Shown here one piece after another: positions 28,394 through 37,469 of a DNA stretch of 37,486 bases (positions are counted from its first letter, which is position 1; every line of letters begins with the position of its first letter). The notes beneath the pieces are model-generated. The model saw nothing but the letters and a program-made list of their open reading frames with translations. It was not told where the DNA came from and ran no database searches. Origin of the DNA: Eubacteriales bacterium (GTDB lineage: Bacteria; Bacillota; Clostridia; Lachnospirales; Lachnospiraceae); contig JAUNOY010000025.1 of assembly GCA_030536995.1 (NCBI GenBank), forward strand, positions 1 to 37,486, in the 5' to 3' direction. The position numbers and the translations under genes are program-made.

Positions 28394-29412
28394 AAAAGAA
28401 ACAGACGAAATGGCTGTATGCGCTTCTTGTTTTGGCAGGACTCTTTCTTGTGGGGGCGTTGTTCTGGATCTTATGGGAGTATGTTCCAAGGGCATCGGTA
28501 CGGTATGGACTTTTGGCGGTCTGCGGCGGTATCATAATTTTAAATCTTTTATGGGTCATCTTAAAAAGACAACAGATCAATGGATTTTCCGATGATGTTT
28601 GTGAGACGCTGGATGCGGTTATCGCAGGGCGCCAGCCGGATCATTTTCAGCCTTATGAGGATTCTCTGACGGCAAAGGTACAGGGCAAGCTTTTGCAGTA
28701 TTATGATATTATGCAGGAGGGAAGAAACCAGAGCCAGCAGGATAAGGAGATCCTTCAGGGACTGGTCAGCGATATTTCTCATCAGGTAAAGACTCCTGTG
28801 GCAAATATGAAGTTGTATGCAGGGATTCTGCAAAAACCAAATCTGACCGAAGAAAAACGACAGATGTTTCTGACGACATTGGAAGAACAGATCAATAAGC
28901 TGGATTTCCTTATGCAGTCTCTGATTCATATGTCCAGACTGGAAACCGGGACGTTTGTCCTGCATATGGCAGAAGGGCGGCTCCATGAAACCATTGCGCG
29001 GGCAATGAGTACCGTATGGGCCAAGGCAGAACAGAAAGATATTGAAATTTCTGTGGAATGTGATTCGGAGATTACGGTACAGCACGATCCGAAATGGACG
29101 GCAGAGGCCATTGGAAATATTCTGGATAATGCTGTGAAATATACGCCGGCGGGCGGTCATGTGTCCATTACGGTGCGTCCATGGCAGTTTTATACCCGCA
29201 TGGATATCGCAGATACAGGGATGGGCATAGACGAATCCCACTATCAGGATGTCTTTCAACGGTTTTACCGGGTAGAGGAAGCATCGGCGCAGGAAGGCGT
29301 CGGACTTGGACTGTATCTGGCAAATGGGATTATCACCCGGCAAAAGGGGTATATCAGTGTAAAATCAAAACTGGGAGAGGGAACGACCTTTTCCGTATAT
29401 TTATTAAGCTGA
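28390..29412 (+). CDS. sensor histidine kinase, short two-TM (intramembrane-sensing type)
   Basis: 340 residues. Two membrane segments (about 9-29 and 38-58) with a loop of under ten residues, as in BceS-type kinases that read their signal from a transporter. HisKA: H-box SDISHQVKTPVANMKLY (His 131). ATPase: N-box IGNILDNAVKY (N243, N247), DTGMGI at 275-280, FQRFYR, G-box GVGLGL at 303-308. Overlaps the upstream regulator by ATGA. Followed after 92 nt by an ATPase gene. Probably senses through one of the two FtsX-type transporters downstream, though those are 8-TM rather than Bce-type 10-TM; the link is inference. Confidence 0.92.
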   Translation: MKKKQTKWLYALLVLAGLFLVGALFWILWEYVPRASVRYGLLAVCGGIIILNLLWVILKRQQINGFSDDVCETLDAVIAGRQPDHFQPYEDSLTAKVQGKLLQYYDIMQEGRNQSQQDKEILQGLVSDISHQVKTPVANMKLYAGILQKPNLTEEKRQMFLTTLEEQINKLDFLMQSLIHMSRLETGTFVLHMAEGRLHETIARAMSTVWAKAEQKDIEISVECDSEITVQHDPKWTAEAIGNILDNAVKYTPAGGHVSITVRPWQFYTRMDIADTGMGIDESHYQDVFQRFYRVEEASAQEGVGLGLYLANGIITRQKGYISVKSKLGEGTTFSVYLLS

Positions 29413-29504
29413 CCCCACGGTGAAAGTCTTCCAAAGAAGTGGATAACCAATAAAAACCGGAAAAGCTATAAAAGAAAGAAACTACAGAGGGAGAGGAAAA
29501 AGAA

Positions 29505-30170
29505 GTGGATATTTTAACCGTAAAAAACCTGCATAAAGCTTATGGAAAAGGAGAGGGACAGGTAAAGGCGCTAAACGGTATTGATCTTACTATTGAAAAG
29601 GGCAAATTTACCGCGATCATCGGAGCCTCCGGTTCCGGAAAAACGACTCTTCTGAACATGATGGGAGGATTGGATATTCCTGACGAGGGGGAAGTCATTG
29701 TAGACGGTGTGAATCTGTCTGGATTGAGAGAGAAAGAACTTGCAGTATTTCGAAGAAACAAGGTAGGATTTGTATATCAGAATTTCAATCTGATCCCTAC
29801 GCTCAACATTCAGGAAAATATTCTGTTTCCTTTAAGCCTGGCAGGTTCCGGACCAGATCCTGTGTTTTTTCAGGAAATCACGGAATTGCTGCAGATCAAA
29901 GACCGGCTCACGGCGTATCCCCATGAACTGTCCGGCGGCGGGCAGCAGCGGGTGGCGATTGCAAGAGCGTTGATGGCAAAACCTTCGATTCTTCTGGCGG
30001 ACGAGCCCACGGGAAATCTGGATTCCAAAAGCGGACAGAACGTACTGGGACTTTTGAAAATGTCCGTGGAAACTTATCACCAGACTTTGGTGATGATCAC
30101 CCATAATCTGGAAATCGCACAGATGGCAGACCGGGTGGTACGAATGGAAGATGGACGGATTCTGGCGTAG
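29505..30170 (+). CDS. ABC transporter ATP-binding protein with LSGGG signature
   Basis: 221 residues, MacB/LolD class. Walker A GASGSGKT (40-47), Q-loop Gln 92, signature ELSGGGQQRVA (142-146 reading LSGGG instead of the usual LSGGQ), Walker B ILLADE (162-167), D-loop GNLDS, MITHN near 198, with Asn directly after the switch His. Start is GTG at 29505 with GGGAGAGGAA upstream. Paralogue of the ATPase at 34134. Partner is the permease beginning 14 nt downstream. The Gln to Gly change affects a residue near the ATP gamma-phosphate and may slow turnover; it could also be tolerated. Substrate unknown. Confidence 0.92.
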   Translation: MDILTVKNLHKAYGKGEGQVKALNGIDLTIEKGKFTAIIGASGSGKTTLLNMMGGLDIPDEGEVIVDGVNLSGLREKELAVFRRNKVGFVYQNFNLIPTLNIQENILFPLSLAGSGPDPVFFQEITELLQIKDRLTAYPHELSGGGQQRVAIARALMAKPSILLADEPTGNLDSKSGQNVLGLLKMSVETYHQTLVMITHNLEIAQMADRVVRMEDGRILA

Positions 30171-30184
30171 GGGAGGAGACAGAT

Positions 30185-32725
30185 ATGCTTGCAAATAATA
30201 ATCTGAAGATCTGTCGCACTCTGGTCAGAAGAGATGTGAAGTTTCATCCTGTAAAGTATGTCCTTTTGTCCTGCGCGGCGATGCTGGTAACAGCGCTTTA
30301 TACCTTTGTCTTTTTGTTGGGAACTTCTGTAGAAGACGCTTATTTATTGAATTACCAGTATTCTTATGGTTCCACCAGCCAAATTCGCTACACAGGACTT
30401 ACGGAAAAACAAGCGGATACCCTTGCCGGAAACAGCAATATTAAAAGTACCGTTCGTTTAAGTACTATCGGAAGGTTATCCGATCCGGTAATCGGACAGA
30501 GAAGCGTTAAGCTGGCGGTGACAGACCGTGCCTACGCCCAGACGGTGTTATCTGTTCCCACGGTGGGAACACTGCCCCGGAAAAATGGAGAGATTGCACT
30601 GGACGAGTTTACCATGGATTCTCTTGGTGTACCTCACGAGGTGGGAAGCCCGGTATCCATTGACTGGACAGATTCGAAGGGAGAAGAACATACCACAGCG
30701 TTTACCCTCTGCGGATGGTGGGCAAGCCCTACCAATTTTTCGGAAGCCTGCGCCTGGATTACGAGGGAGGAGGCGAAGAAGCTCCTGCCTGACTATGATG
30801 AAGAAAACGCTACGAATGTAACGCTTGGGGTAAACCTGCATCAGTCGAAAAATTTAGAGGAACAGGCAAAACTTCTTCTTTCCCAGCAGGGAGTGACAGG
30901 CTGTACTTATACCACGAATCTGGCTTATCAGGATGCCCGTACGGAAATGGCAGGACGGCAGGCGCGTCCCTATTATATGCCGGCTCTTCTGGTGGTGCTG
31001 TGCGGATATCTGATGGTTTACAGTATTGTCCACGTGGCTGCGGACAGAGAGCATTTGTTTTATGCAGAGTTGAAATCTCTGGGAATGACCCCGCGGCAGA
31101 TTCGGCAGATGCTGATGGAACAGGGCATGTTGGTTTCTCTGTTGGGAATGGTTCCCGGATGGTTGATCGGATTTATACTTCACTATTTTATCACCGGGCG
31201 CGTGATTATTGGAATGGAGGAAAATCCGGCTTTGTATTTTCTGTCCTGGCAGCCCTTTGCAGCAGCGCTTTTGTGTACAGCAGCAACGGTTTTACTGGCG
31301 TATCTTTTGCCGTCCTTCCGCCTTTCCAGAAAGACTCCGGCAGAAATGACAGGCAATGTTTACGCACGGCTTCCCAAACGAAAACAAAAGGCAGATGGCC
31401 GTATGACTCTGTCACAGCTTGCGTTTCGGACGCTGGGAAAAAACCGCTGGCGTACCCTTTTGTCAGTGGCATCCTTGTTATTAGCGGTACTTCTTTTAAA
31501 TTCCGTGTGGATTCGATATATCAGTGTCAAAGAAGAGCGCTACCTTTCATCCGTGTTTCCCTGGGATTACAGTTTATGCGACGGTTCAGCATATCTCTCT
31601 CAACAGCAGTATAATGAAAAAAACCAGGGTATTACAGAGAAAACCGTAGAAGAACTGAAGAAACGTCCGGAGATTGCCTCTGTCAGTGTTCTGAAAAGCC
31701 ACGAAGTTTCTATGGAAGCTCCGAAGGAACTGGTTGAACGAATCACGGCATTTTATGACCAGCCCTATGATGAGACACAGACCTTGCGGGAAACCCAGAA
31801 AGCCTTTCCCGAATGGCTGGACGGACTGGCAAAGCTGGAAGAGACAGGATCATATACCGGGCTGGTCATAGGAATGGATGGGGTGTATTTGGATTATCTA
31901 CAGGAATATTCGCCGTTTACCAGCGGAAGCTTTGAGGAAAAGGCGTTTGCATCCGGAGAATTTGTACTGGTTGGCGGAGCTTATCACGAAGGATTGTCCT
32001 CACCAATCGAGGGAGAAGAGGTAGAACTTATGGGGCGGAAGTTTACCGTTATGGGTTCTGTGATGCACGATGAAACCTATCTTCGAGGAACAGAAAGTCT
32101 GGAAGCGGCGTTTAATATTGTATACATCCTTCCGATGGAAGCCTTTGCTCAGTTGTTTCCAGGACAGGCGTATCGTCAGTTGGCGGTGAATATTGACAAA
32201 GGGCAGCAGAAAGAATTTGAAGCTTATCTGGATGAATATGAACAGGGACTGAACCGGGGAGTCGGTGTCGTACGGCGCAGCGAGTATCAGGAAAACTTCC
32301 GCGTAGCGCGTCTGAACCTGGTACTTCCGGATCTGGTGATCGGACTGGTGCTCACCGGGATCGCGCTGATGAATTTTATCAATATGCTGGTGAGCAAAAC
32401 CGTAAGCCGAAAAGGAGAATTTGCAGTATACGAAAGTCTTGGTATGACACGGGCACAGCTTCAAAACCTGCTTCTTCTGGAAGGAATTTTCCATGCAGGA
32501 TTGATGCTTGTGATCCTGATTCCTGTGACCATACTTTTTGACCGTTTCCTGATGCCGAAGGTGGTAGAGGCCGCGGGATCATGGAGCATGGTTTATACCT
32601 GTTCCTTCCTGCCGTTGTGGCTCTTTGCCGCAGTGCTGGGGATACTCGCAGCGGCGGTACCGTTGCTTTGCCTTCATTTTCTCACGAAAGGAAGCCTGAC
32701 AGAGCGGATGAGACAGGGGGAATAA
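30185..32725 (+). CDS. FtsX-family ABC permease, duplicated 4+4 TM
   Basis: 846 residues. TM1 at about 26-48, an outer domain (50-265), TM2-4 (270-385, with the coupling sequence ELKSLGMTPRQIRQ), TM5 near 430-447, a second outer domain (450-705), TM6-8 (710-835, with VYESLGMTRAQLQN). This is the duplicated FtsX layout of large Firmicutes exporters. GGGGAGGAG before the ATG. Cassette with the ATPase at 29505. The permease at 34817 is a paralogue with the same layout. Likely role: export of, or defence against, peptides or lipids at the membrane surface. Only 4 nt separate it from the next membrane gene. Confidence 0.92.
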   Translation: MLANNNLKICRTLVRRDVKFHPVKYVLLSCAAMLVTALYTFVFLLGTSVEDAYLLNYQYSYGSTSQIRYTGLTEKQADTLAGNSNIKSTVRLSTIGRLSDPVIGQRSVKLAVTDRAYAQTVLSVPTVGTLPRKNGEIALDEFTMDSLGVPHEVGSPVSIDWTDSKGEEHTTAFTLCGWWASPTNFSEACAWITREEAKKLLPDYDEENATNVTLGVNLHQSKNLEEQAKLLLSQQGVTGCTYTTNLAYQDARTEMAGRQARPYYMPALLVVLCGYLMVYSIVHVAADREHLFYAELKSLGMTPRQIRQMLMEQGMLVSLLGMVPGWLIGFILHYFITGRVIIGMEENPALYFLSWQPFAAALLCTAATVLLAYLLPSFRLSRKTPAEMTGNVYARLPKRKQKADGRMTLSQLAFRTLGKNRWRTLLSVASLLLAVLLLNSVWIRYISVKEERYLSSVFPWDYSLCDGSAYLSQQQYNEKNQGITEKTVEELKKRPEIASVSVLKSHEVSMEAPKELVERITAFYDQPYDETQTLRETQKAFPEWLDGLAKLEETGSYTGLVIGMDGVYLDYLQEYSPFTSGSFEEKAFASGEFVLVGGAYHEGLSSPIEGEEVELMGRKFTVMGSVMHDETYLRGTESLEAAFNIVYILPMEAFAQLFPGQAYRQLAVNIDKGQQKEFEAYLDEYEQGLNRGVGVVRRSEYQENFRVARLNLVLPDLVIGLVLTGIALMNFINMLVSKTVSRKGEFAVYESLGMTRAQLQNLLLLEGIFHAGLMLVILIPVTILFDRFLMPKVVEAAGSWSMVYTCSFLPLWLFAAVLGILAAAVPLLCLHFLTKGSLTERMRQGE

Positions 32726-32729
32726 AACG

Positions 32730-33428
32730 ATGAAAAAATCAGTAAGAGGAAAAAAAGGAATAGAAATTACGGAGACAGAAAAGAAAATCAAAACAGCCGG
32801 GTGGATTCTTGTATTTTCGAATCTTGCCGCTGTTTTGATCGGCGGAAAAATAAAGCTTTTTATTCTGACCGCGATACCCTTGGCTGCATATGCCATGTAT
32901 CTTAGCTTTTATCCCTATATGTATTTTGATACAATCAGCAAAAAAGTACAGGGACTGGTCTTTCAACTTCCATTTATCGGACCCGGAATCGCGTTAATCT
33001 TATGTTTGTCCAATTTGAATGTCTATGAATGCAGTTTTATTGTTTATACGAAGATAGCGATTTGTATTATGATTGTGCTCGTAATTCCTTATTTTATCAA
33101 ATCTTCTAAGACAAAAACGCCACAAAAACTGGGTCGCAAGATTTCCGTTGTGTTTGCTGTATTTGTACTTTCTTTTGGAATCACCTTTCCCGTCAATTAT
33201 CTATTGACGTTTGCAAAACCGGTACATGAAACGATAACGATAACGGACAAAGAGATAAATACAGCCGGAAAAACGTTGGATTATTATCTGTATGGCAACT
33301 GGAAGGGAGAAGAAGAGCGCTTTTCTGTTTCAAGAAGTGTTTATGGCAGATCTTCCATCGGGGATATCCGAAAAATCTGTATCAAACACAGCATTTTTGG
33401 ATTGGAATATTACACCATCCATGAATAA
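32730..33428 (+). CDS. multi-TM membrane protein, unknown function
   Basis: 232 residues. Basic start, hydrophobic segments at about 24-41, 44-62, 72-92, 98-124 and 140-162, then an outer soluble tail (about 170-232) with HETITITDKEINTAGKTLDYY and CIKHSIFGLEYYTIHE. It starts 4 nt after the permease gene and uses GGGGGAAT within its end, so it is translated with it. The beta-type tail after membrane segments recalls the paralogous outer-domain proteins elsewhere in the window, but no common motif is visible. Function unknown. Confidence 0.78.
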   Translation: MKKSVRGKKGIEITETEKKIKTAGWILVFSNLAAVLIGGKIKLFILTAIPLAAYAMYLSFYPYMYFDTISKKVQGLVFQLPFIGPGIALILCLSNLNVYECSFIVYTKIAICIMIVLVIPYFIKSSKTKTPQKLGRKISVVFAVFVLSFGITFPVNYLLTFAKPVHETITITDKEINTAGKTLDYYLYGNWKGEEERFSVSRSVYGRSSIGDIRKICIKHSIFGLEYYTIHE

Positions 33429-33482
33429 AGAAGAAATAATTTTCAGAACTGCAGCAAAAACGCTGGCGTTTTCCAGAACTGA

Positions 33483-33938
33483 TCATTCTTCGATTGTTCC
33501 GTATTTACTGATGGGTAAATATTTTACCTTTAAATAGTCCCCTTTATGAATTCCCTTGCTGTAAACCGTTACAAATATTTCATTTCCGTCTTTGTCTGTA
33601 ATGCCAATGCATCGTATTTCATTTTTATCTTCGTCACTGTAATCCCATGAGGTTACGATTCCTTCTGACTGAAGATAGTTCTTATTGATTACGTTGGGAA
33701 GGTCTATTACAGCAGGAACTGTCGTTCCCAAAAACGAAGGTATTAAAAAGATCCCTACAATCACTTTTGAAATAGTATTAATTCTTTTTTCATTTCTTTT
33801 TATAAAGTCTTTCATATCCCGCGCAGCTCTTTCCCAACGAACCCATCGTTTCTTTTTGAGCACCTGATAGAAAAACCATATGATTAAAATGGCAAAAAAT
33901 AACGCTCTCATATACAAACATACAATAATTAAATCCAT
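33483..33938 (-). CDS. two-TM protein with outer beta domain (paralogue of 11898-12338)
   Basis: 151 residues. Membrane segments at about 4-25 and 55-72 with a basic stretch between (KKKRWVRWERAARDMKDFIK), then an outer domain ending in YSKGIHKGDYLKVKYLP and SKYG, nearly the same as the end of the protein at 11898. GGAGGTG 11 nt before the ATG at 33938. Own minus-strand promoter (ATGACA, 18-bp spacer, TATAAT). It lies in opposite orientation between two paralogous ABC cassettes, so it was probably inserted there or the cassettes duplicated around it. Function unknown. Confidence 0.78.
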   Translation of the reverse strand: MDLIIVCLYMRALFFAILIIWFFYQVLKKKRWVRWERAARDMKDFIKRNEKRINTISKVIVGIFLIPSFLGTTVPAVIDLPNVINKNYLQSEGIVTSWDYSDEDKNEIRCIGITDKDGNEIFVTVYSKGIHKGDYLKVKYLPISKYGTIEE

Positions 33939-33969
33939 ATTTTTCCCTGCACCTCCGTGATTTTTAATA

Positions 33970-33999
33970 ATTATATCATTTCATCGAAGTGGATGTCAT
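33970..33999 (-). promoter_or_regulatory. promoter of the minus-strand two-TM gene
   Basis: Minus strand: -35 ATGACA (33994-33999), 18-bp spacer, -10 TATAAT (33970-33975). Confidence 0.65.
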
Positions 34000-34046
34000 T
34001 ACTTTTTCTATCTGTAGACATATTCTTTTTCCAAAAGTTACAAAAA

Positions 34047-34090
34047 TGTACCTTTCCTGTACCTTGATTGAAACATTGGTCTGTTATAGT
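34047..34090 (+). promoter_or_regulatory. tandem 11-bp repeats and promoter of the second ABC cassette
   Basis: TGTACCTT occurs at 34047-34054 and 34058-34065, an 11-bp pitch typical of OmpR-family sites. The second copy runs into a weak -35 (TTGATT at 34064-34069), with TATAGT at 34085-34090. A regulator site overlapping a poor -35 suggests activation, most likely by the regulator at 27701. Confidence 0.55.
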
Positions 34091-34133
34091 AAAACCAACC
34101 AAAAAAAAGACAGGACACAGGGAGGAAAGATAG

Positions 34134-34802
34134 ATGGAAGCAATCTTAACAGCCACAGGCTTAAAAAAATATTATGGAAAAGGCGAAACACAGGTACGGG
34201 CGTTGGACGGCGTGGACTTAGAGATCGAGCGGGGAAAATTTACTGCGATCATTGGAACTTCAGGTTCCGGAAAATCCACACTTTTAAATATGCTGGGAGG
34301 ACTGGATACGCCCACAGAGGGAAGCATCCGTATTGGAAACACGGATCTTGCCAAGTTGGGAAGTGAGCAGGCAACGATTTTCCGGAGAAAACAGATAGGA
34401 TTTATTTTCCAGAATTATAATCTGGTTCCGGTGTTAAGCGTATGGGAAAATATCATTTTCCCTATCTCGCTGGACGGAAGAAAACCGGATAAAAAGTTTA
34501 TCATGGAAGTAGTCAGGCTTCTGGGGCTGGAAAAGAAACTGGATTCTCTTCCCAATAACCTTTCCGGCGGGCAGCAGCAGAGAGTGGCCATTGCCCGGGC
34601 GCTGGCAAGCAAGCCTTCGATCATTCTGGCAGATGAGCCTACGGGAAATCTGGACAGCAAAACCAGTGACGATGTGATCGGGCTTTTGAAAATGACCAGT
34701 CGGGAATTTCATCAGACCATTGTGATGATCACCCATAATCCGGAAATCGCACAGATGGCTGACCGGATTATCCGGATTGAGGATGGAAGGATTGCAGAAT
34801 AG
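34134..34802 (+). CDS. ABC transporter ATP-binding protein (MacB/LolD class)
   Basis: 222 residues. Walker A GTSGSGKS (41-48), Q-loop Gln 93, signature NLSGGQQQRVA with LSGGQ at 143-147, Walker B IILADE, D-loop GNLDS, MITHN with Asn after the switch His as in its paralogue. Clearly related to the ATPase at 29505 along its whole length (shared KGKFTAIIG-like, TLLNM and DGRI blocks) but with the standard signature. GGGAGGAAAG before the ATG. First gene of the second cassette, with its own regulated promoter; permease partner 14 nt downstream. Confidence 0.93.
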   Translation: MEAILTATGLKKYYGKGETQVRALDGVDLEIERGKFTAIIGTSGSGKSTLLNMLGGLDTPTEGSIRIGNTDLAKLGSEQATIFRRKQIGFIFQNYNLVPVLSVWENIIFPISLDGRKPDKKFIMEVVRLLGLEKKLDSLPNNLSGGQQQRVAIARALASKPSIILADEPTGNLDSKTSDDVIGLLKMTSREFHQTIVMITHNPEIAQMADRIIRIEDGRIAE

Positions 34803-34816
34803 GAAGGGCAAAAGAT

Positions 34817-37393
34817 ATGAGCAGAGAGAGAAGAAGCAGAAAAAAATTTGAGCCGGTTCGTGTATTAAAGCAACGGCTTTTTCAGAAAAACAAAGGAAGA
34901 AATCTGGTGGCGGTGCTGGCGATTTTGATGACTACTATGATGTTTGCCACCTTATTTACTCTGGCACAGAGTATGAGTGAAAATTTGGTGGAGATGACCT
35001 TCCGTCAGACAGGATATGATGCACAGGTTTCTTTCAAATCCATTACGTCAGAACAGGCAGAAATGCTGGCAAACCATCCGGATGTTAAAGAAGTGGGGGA
35101 AAGTACGGTTTTAGGACTTGCGGAAAACAAAGCGCTCTCAGGCAAACAGGTAGAAATCCGCTGGGCAGATGAAAGTTACGCATCCCATTCCTTTTGTATG
35201 CCTACCATCGGACATCTGCCGGAGAAGGAGAATGAGGCAGCTCTTGATACCTTAACCTTAAAACGTCTTGGTGTGGAACCGAAGCTTGGAGAGACGGTTA
35301 CTCTGGAATGGAGAAAGGATCTGTCTGATCCGGAAGCAGAAACGGTTTCTTCCACTTTTACCCTGAGTGGCTTCTGGGAAGGAAATGAATCGGTATATGC
35401 CAGCATGGCATGGGTATCAAACGCTTATGTGGATACCATATTGGAAAATGAGGCAGAAAGGATAAAGGATGGGAATGTTTTCGGAATGCATATGGCTCAG
35501 GTGACTCTGCACAATAACCGAAAGATTGAAAACACGATGGAGCAGGTGCTTTCGGACACCGGACTTACCGATCTGGAATATCATGTGAATCTTGCTTATT
35601 CTCCGGAGATGGGCGCAACTGCGCTTCAGGAAACCCTGCCCATGTATCTTGGTATGGTACTGGTATTTCTTGCAGGCTATCTGATCATTTACAATATATT
35701 TCAGATCAGTGTTACCGCAGACGTACAGTTTTACGGTAAGCTGAAAACACTGGGAATGACTACAAAACAGATCAAAAAACTGATTTTCGGACAATCCAAC
35801 CTTTTGTGTCTTATTGGCATTCCGGCAGGTTTGCTTCTGGGATGGCTTCTCGGCATGGTACTGGTACCTGCTTTTACCGGGATTATAGAAGGAGAGAGCC
35901 GCGTATCGGCAAGTCCGGTCATTTTTATCGGTTCGGCTGTTTTTGCATGGCTTACTGTGCTGGTTTCCTGTCTGCGTCCGGCGAGACTGGCGGGAAAGGT
36001 TTCTCCTGTGGAAGCCCTTCGGATGAACGATGCAGATGGAAAAAGCAAAAATTCCAAAAGAAAAAAGGAACAGACGTCTCTTGCATCCATGGCATGGGCA
36101 AATCTGGGGCGCAATAAGAAGAGAACGATTACGGTTGTATGTTCTCTGACACTGGGGTTGGTACTTCTAAGCTGCTTTTATGCAAAGAATGCGTCCTTTG
36201 ATATGGAAAAATATTTGGCAAATCTGACCATTGCGGATTTCGAACTTTCGGATGTGACCAGTGAAGATTATATTGGCGGTTATAATCCAAAAGGCGATAC
36301 CTTAAATGAGACGCTGGTGGAAACTCTGGAATCCTTTGAAGGGGTAGAGTCCACAGGCCATCAGTATTCCGCACAGTTTACATGGAAGATGGATGAGCAG
36401 ACCGCAAAAAATCTCCAGAGTTTTTATACAGAAGAAATGCTTGCAGACTGGAGTACCTACGACCCATCGGGAGCGGAAGAGTTTCACGAAGCAATAGATA
36501 CTGGAGAAATGAGCGCTGTGATATTTGGTATAGACGGTATCCCCCTTGAGGCTGTCACACAGGAAGCCCATATTATGGAAGGAACTTTTGATTCAGAAGC
36601 TTTTGCCAGTGGAAACTACGTTCTGGCAGTGGGACCGGCCATAGAGCAGGATGAGGTTTATCCCTCTCTTCCGGCGCCATCTGTGGGAAGCGCCATAGAA
36701 TTGGAGGGAAAATCTTATGAAGTGATGGCAGTGGTATATCCACTCATGCCTATTGATGACGGAGCATCGGAAATGGGAGCGCCTGCATCTATGGAAATGC
36801 ATTTTATTCTTCCAACAGATACATTTCGGGTGCAATGGCCGGAGAATACTCTGCGGAGACTTTTTGTGAATGTAGATGATGTACATGTAAATGAAATGCA
36901 GGAATGGATAGAGACTTATACGGAACATGAAGACAGCAGTCTTCCGGTTGCCTCCAGAAAGACAATGGCAGAACAGTATGAGAGGGAAACTCGTTCTTCC
37001 GCAGTCATGGGAAATGCCATCAGCATCATCATTGCACTGGTAGGTGTTTTGAACTTTATCAATTCTATGGTGACAGCCATTGTGTCACGAAGACGGGAAT
37101 TTGCCATGATCCAGAGCGTTGGTATGACAAAAAGGCAGCTTTGCCGGATGTTGGTTTATGAAGGACTGTACTATGCAGGGATTACCCTGGCCACTTCTTA
37201 TCTGATCAGCGCGGTGACAGTTGGCGTTTGCATCCGTGCAATGGTAGAAGGAGGCTTTACTACCTTCCATTTCACCTTGTTTCCTCTTATGATCTGTACA
37301 CCAATCTTGCTGATATTTGCAATATTGATCCCGTACCTGTGTTTCAAAAATCTGGAAAAACAAAGTATTGTAGAACGGCTTCGTATGGAGTGA
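34817..37393 (+). CDS. FtsX-family ABC permease, duplicated 4+4 TM
   Basis: 858 residues. TM1 at about 28-50, first outer domain (52-275), TM2-4 (280-395, with KLKTLGMTTKQIKK), TM5 near 435-452, second outer domain (455-725), TM6-8 (733-850, with MIQSVGMTKRQLCR). Same layout as the permease at 30185 and probably its paralogue by cassette duplication. GGAAGGGC before the ATG, 14 nt after its ATPase. The outer domains are acidic and differ most from the paralogue, suggesting different ligands. Followed by a terminator at 37399. Confidence 0.92.
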   Translation: MSRERRSRKKFEPVRVLKQRLFQKNKGRNLVAVLAILMTTMMFATLFTLAQSMSENLVEMTFRQTGYDAQVSFKSITSEQAEMLANHPDVKEVGESTVLGLAENKALSGKQVEIRWADESYASHSFCMPTIGHLPEKENEAALDTLTLKRLGVEPKLGETVTLEWRKDLSDPEAETVSSTFTLSGFWEGNESVYASMAWVSNAYVDTILENEAERIKDGNVFGMHMAQVTLHNNRKIENTMEQVLSDTGLTDLEYHVNLAYSPEMGATALQETLPMYLGMVLVFLAGYLIIYNIFQISVTADVQFYGKLKTLGMTTKQIKKLIFGQSNLLCLIGIPAGLLLGWLLGMVLVPAFTGIIEGESRVSASPVIFIGSAVFAWLTVLVSCLRPARLAGKVSPVEALRMNDADGKSKNSKRKKEQTSLASMAWANLGRNKKRTITVVCSLTLGLVLLSCFYAKNASFDMEKYLANLTIADFELSDVTSEDYIGGYNPKGDTLNETLVETLESFEGVESTGHQYSAQFTWKMDEQTAKNLQSFYTEEMLADWSTYDPSGAEEFHEAIDTGEMSAVIFGIDGIPLEAVTQEAHIMEGTFDSEAFASGNYVLAVGPAIEQDEVYPSLPAPSVGSAIELEGKSYEVMAVVYPLMPIDDGASEMGAPASMEMHFILPTDTFRVQWPENTLRRLFVNVDDVHVNEMQEWIETYTEHEDSSLPVASRKTMAEQYERETRSSAVMGNAISIIIALVGVLNFINSMVTAIVSRRREFAMIQSVGMTKRQLCRMLVYEGLYYAGITLATSYLISAVTVGVCIRAMVEGGFTTFHFTLFPLMICTPILLIFAILIPYLCFKNLEKQSIVERLRME

Positions 37394-37398
37394 GTAGG

Positions 37399-37434
37399 AA
37401 AATCCGAGCAGAAAAACTGTTCGGATTTTTCTTA
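37399..37434 (+). terminator. rho-independent terminator of the second ABC cassette
   Basis: AAAATCCGA (37399-37407) pairs with TCGGATTTT (37421-37429), followed by TCTTATT; it lies 6 nt after the permease stop. Confidence 0.85.
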
Positions 37435-37446
37435 TTGTATAAAGAA

Positions 37447-37469
37447 AACCACGCGATAGTCGCGTGGTT
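37447..37469. repeat. perfect 10-bp inverted repeat near the window edge
   Basis: AACCACGCGA (37447-37456) and TCGCGTGGTT (37460-37469) around TAG, followed by a second small palindrome AAAGCTTT. GC-rich compared with the surroundings. It resembles the subterminal hairpins of IS200/IS605-type elements or a REP-like repeat, but the neighbouring sequence is outside the window. Confidence 0.5.
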
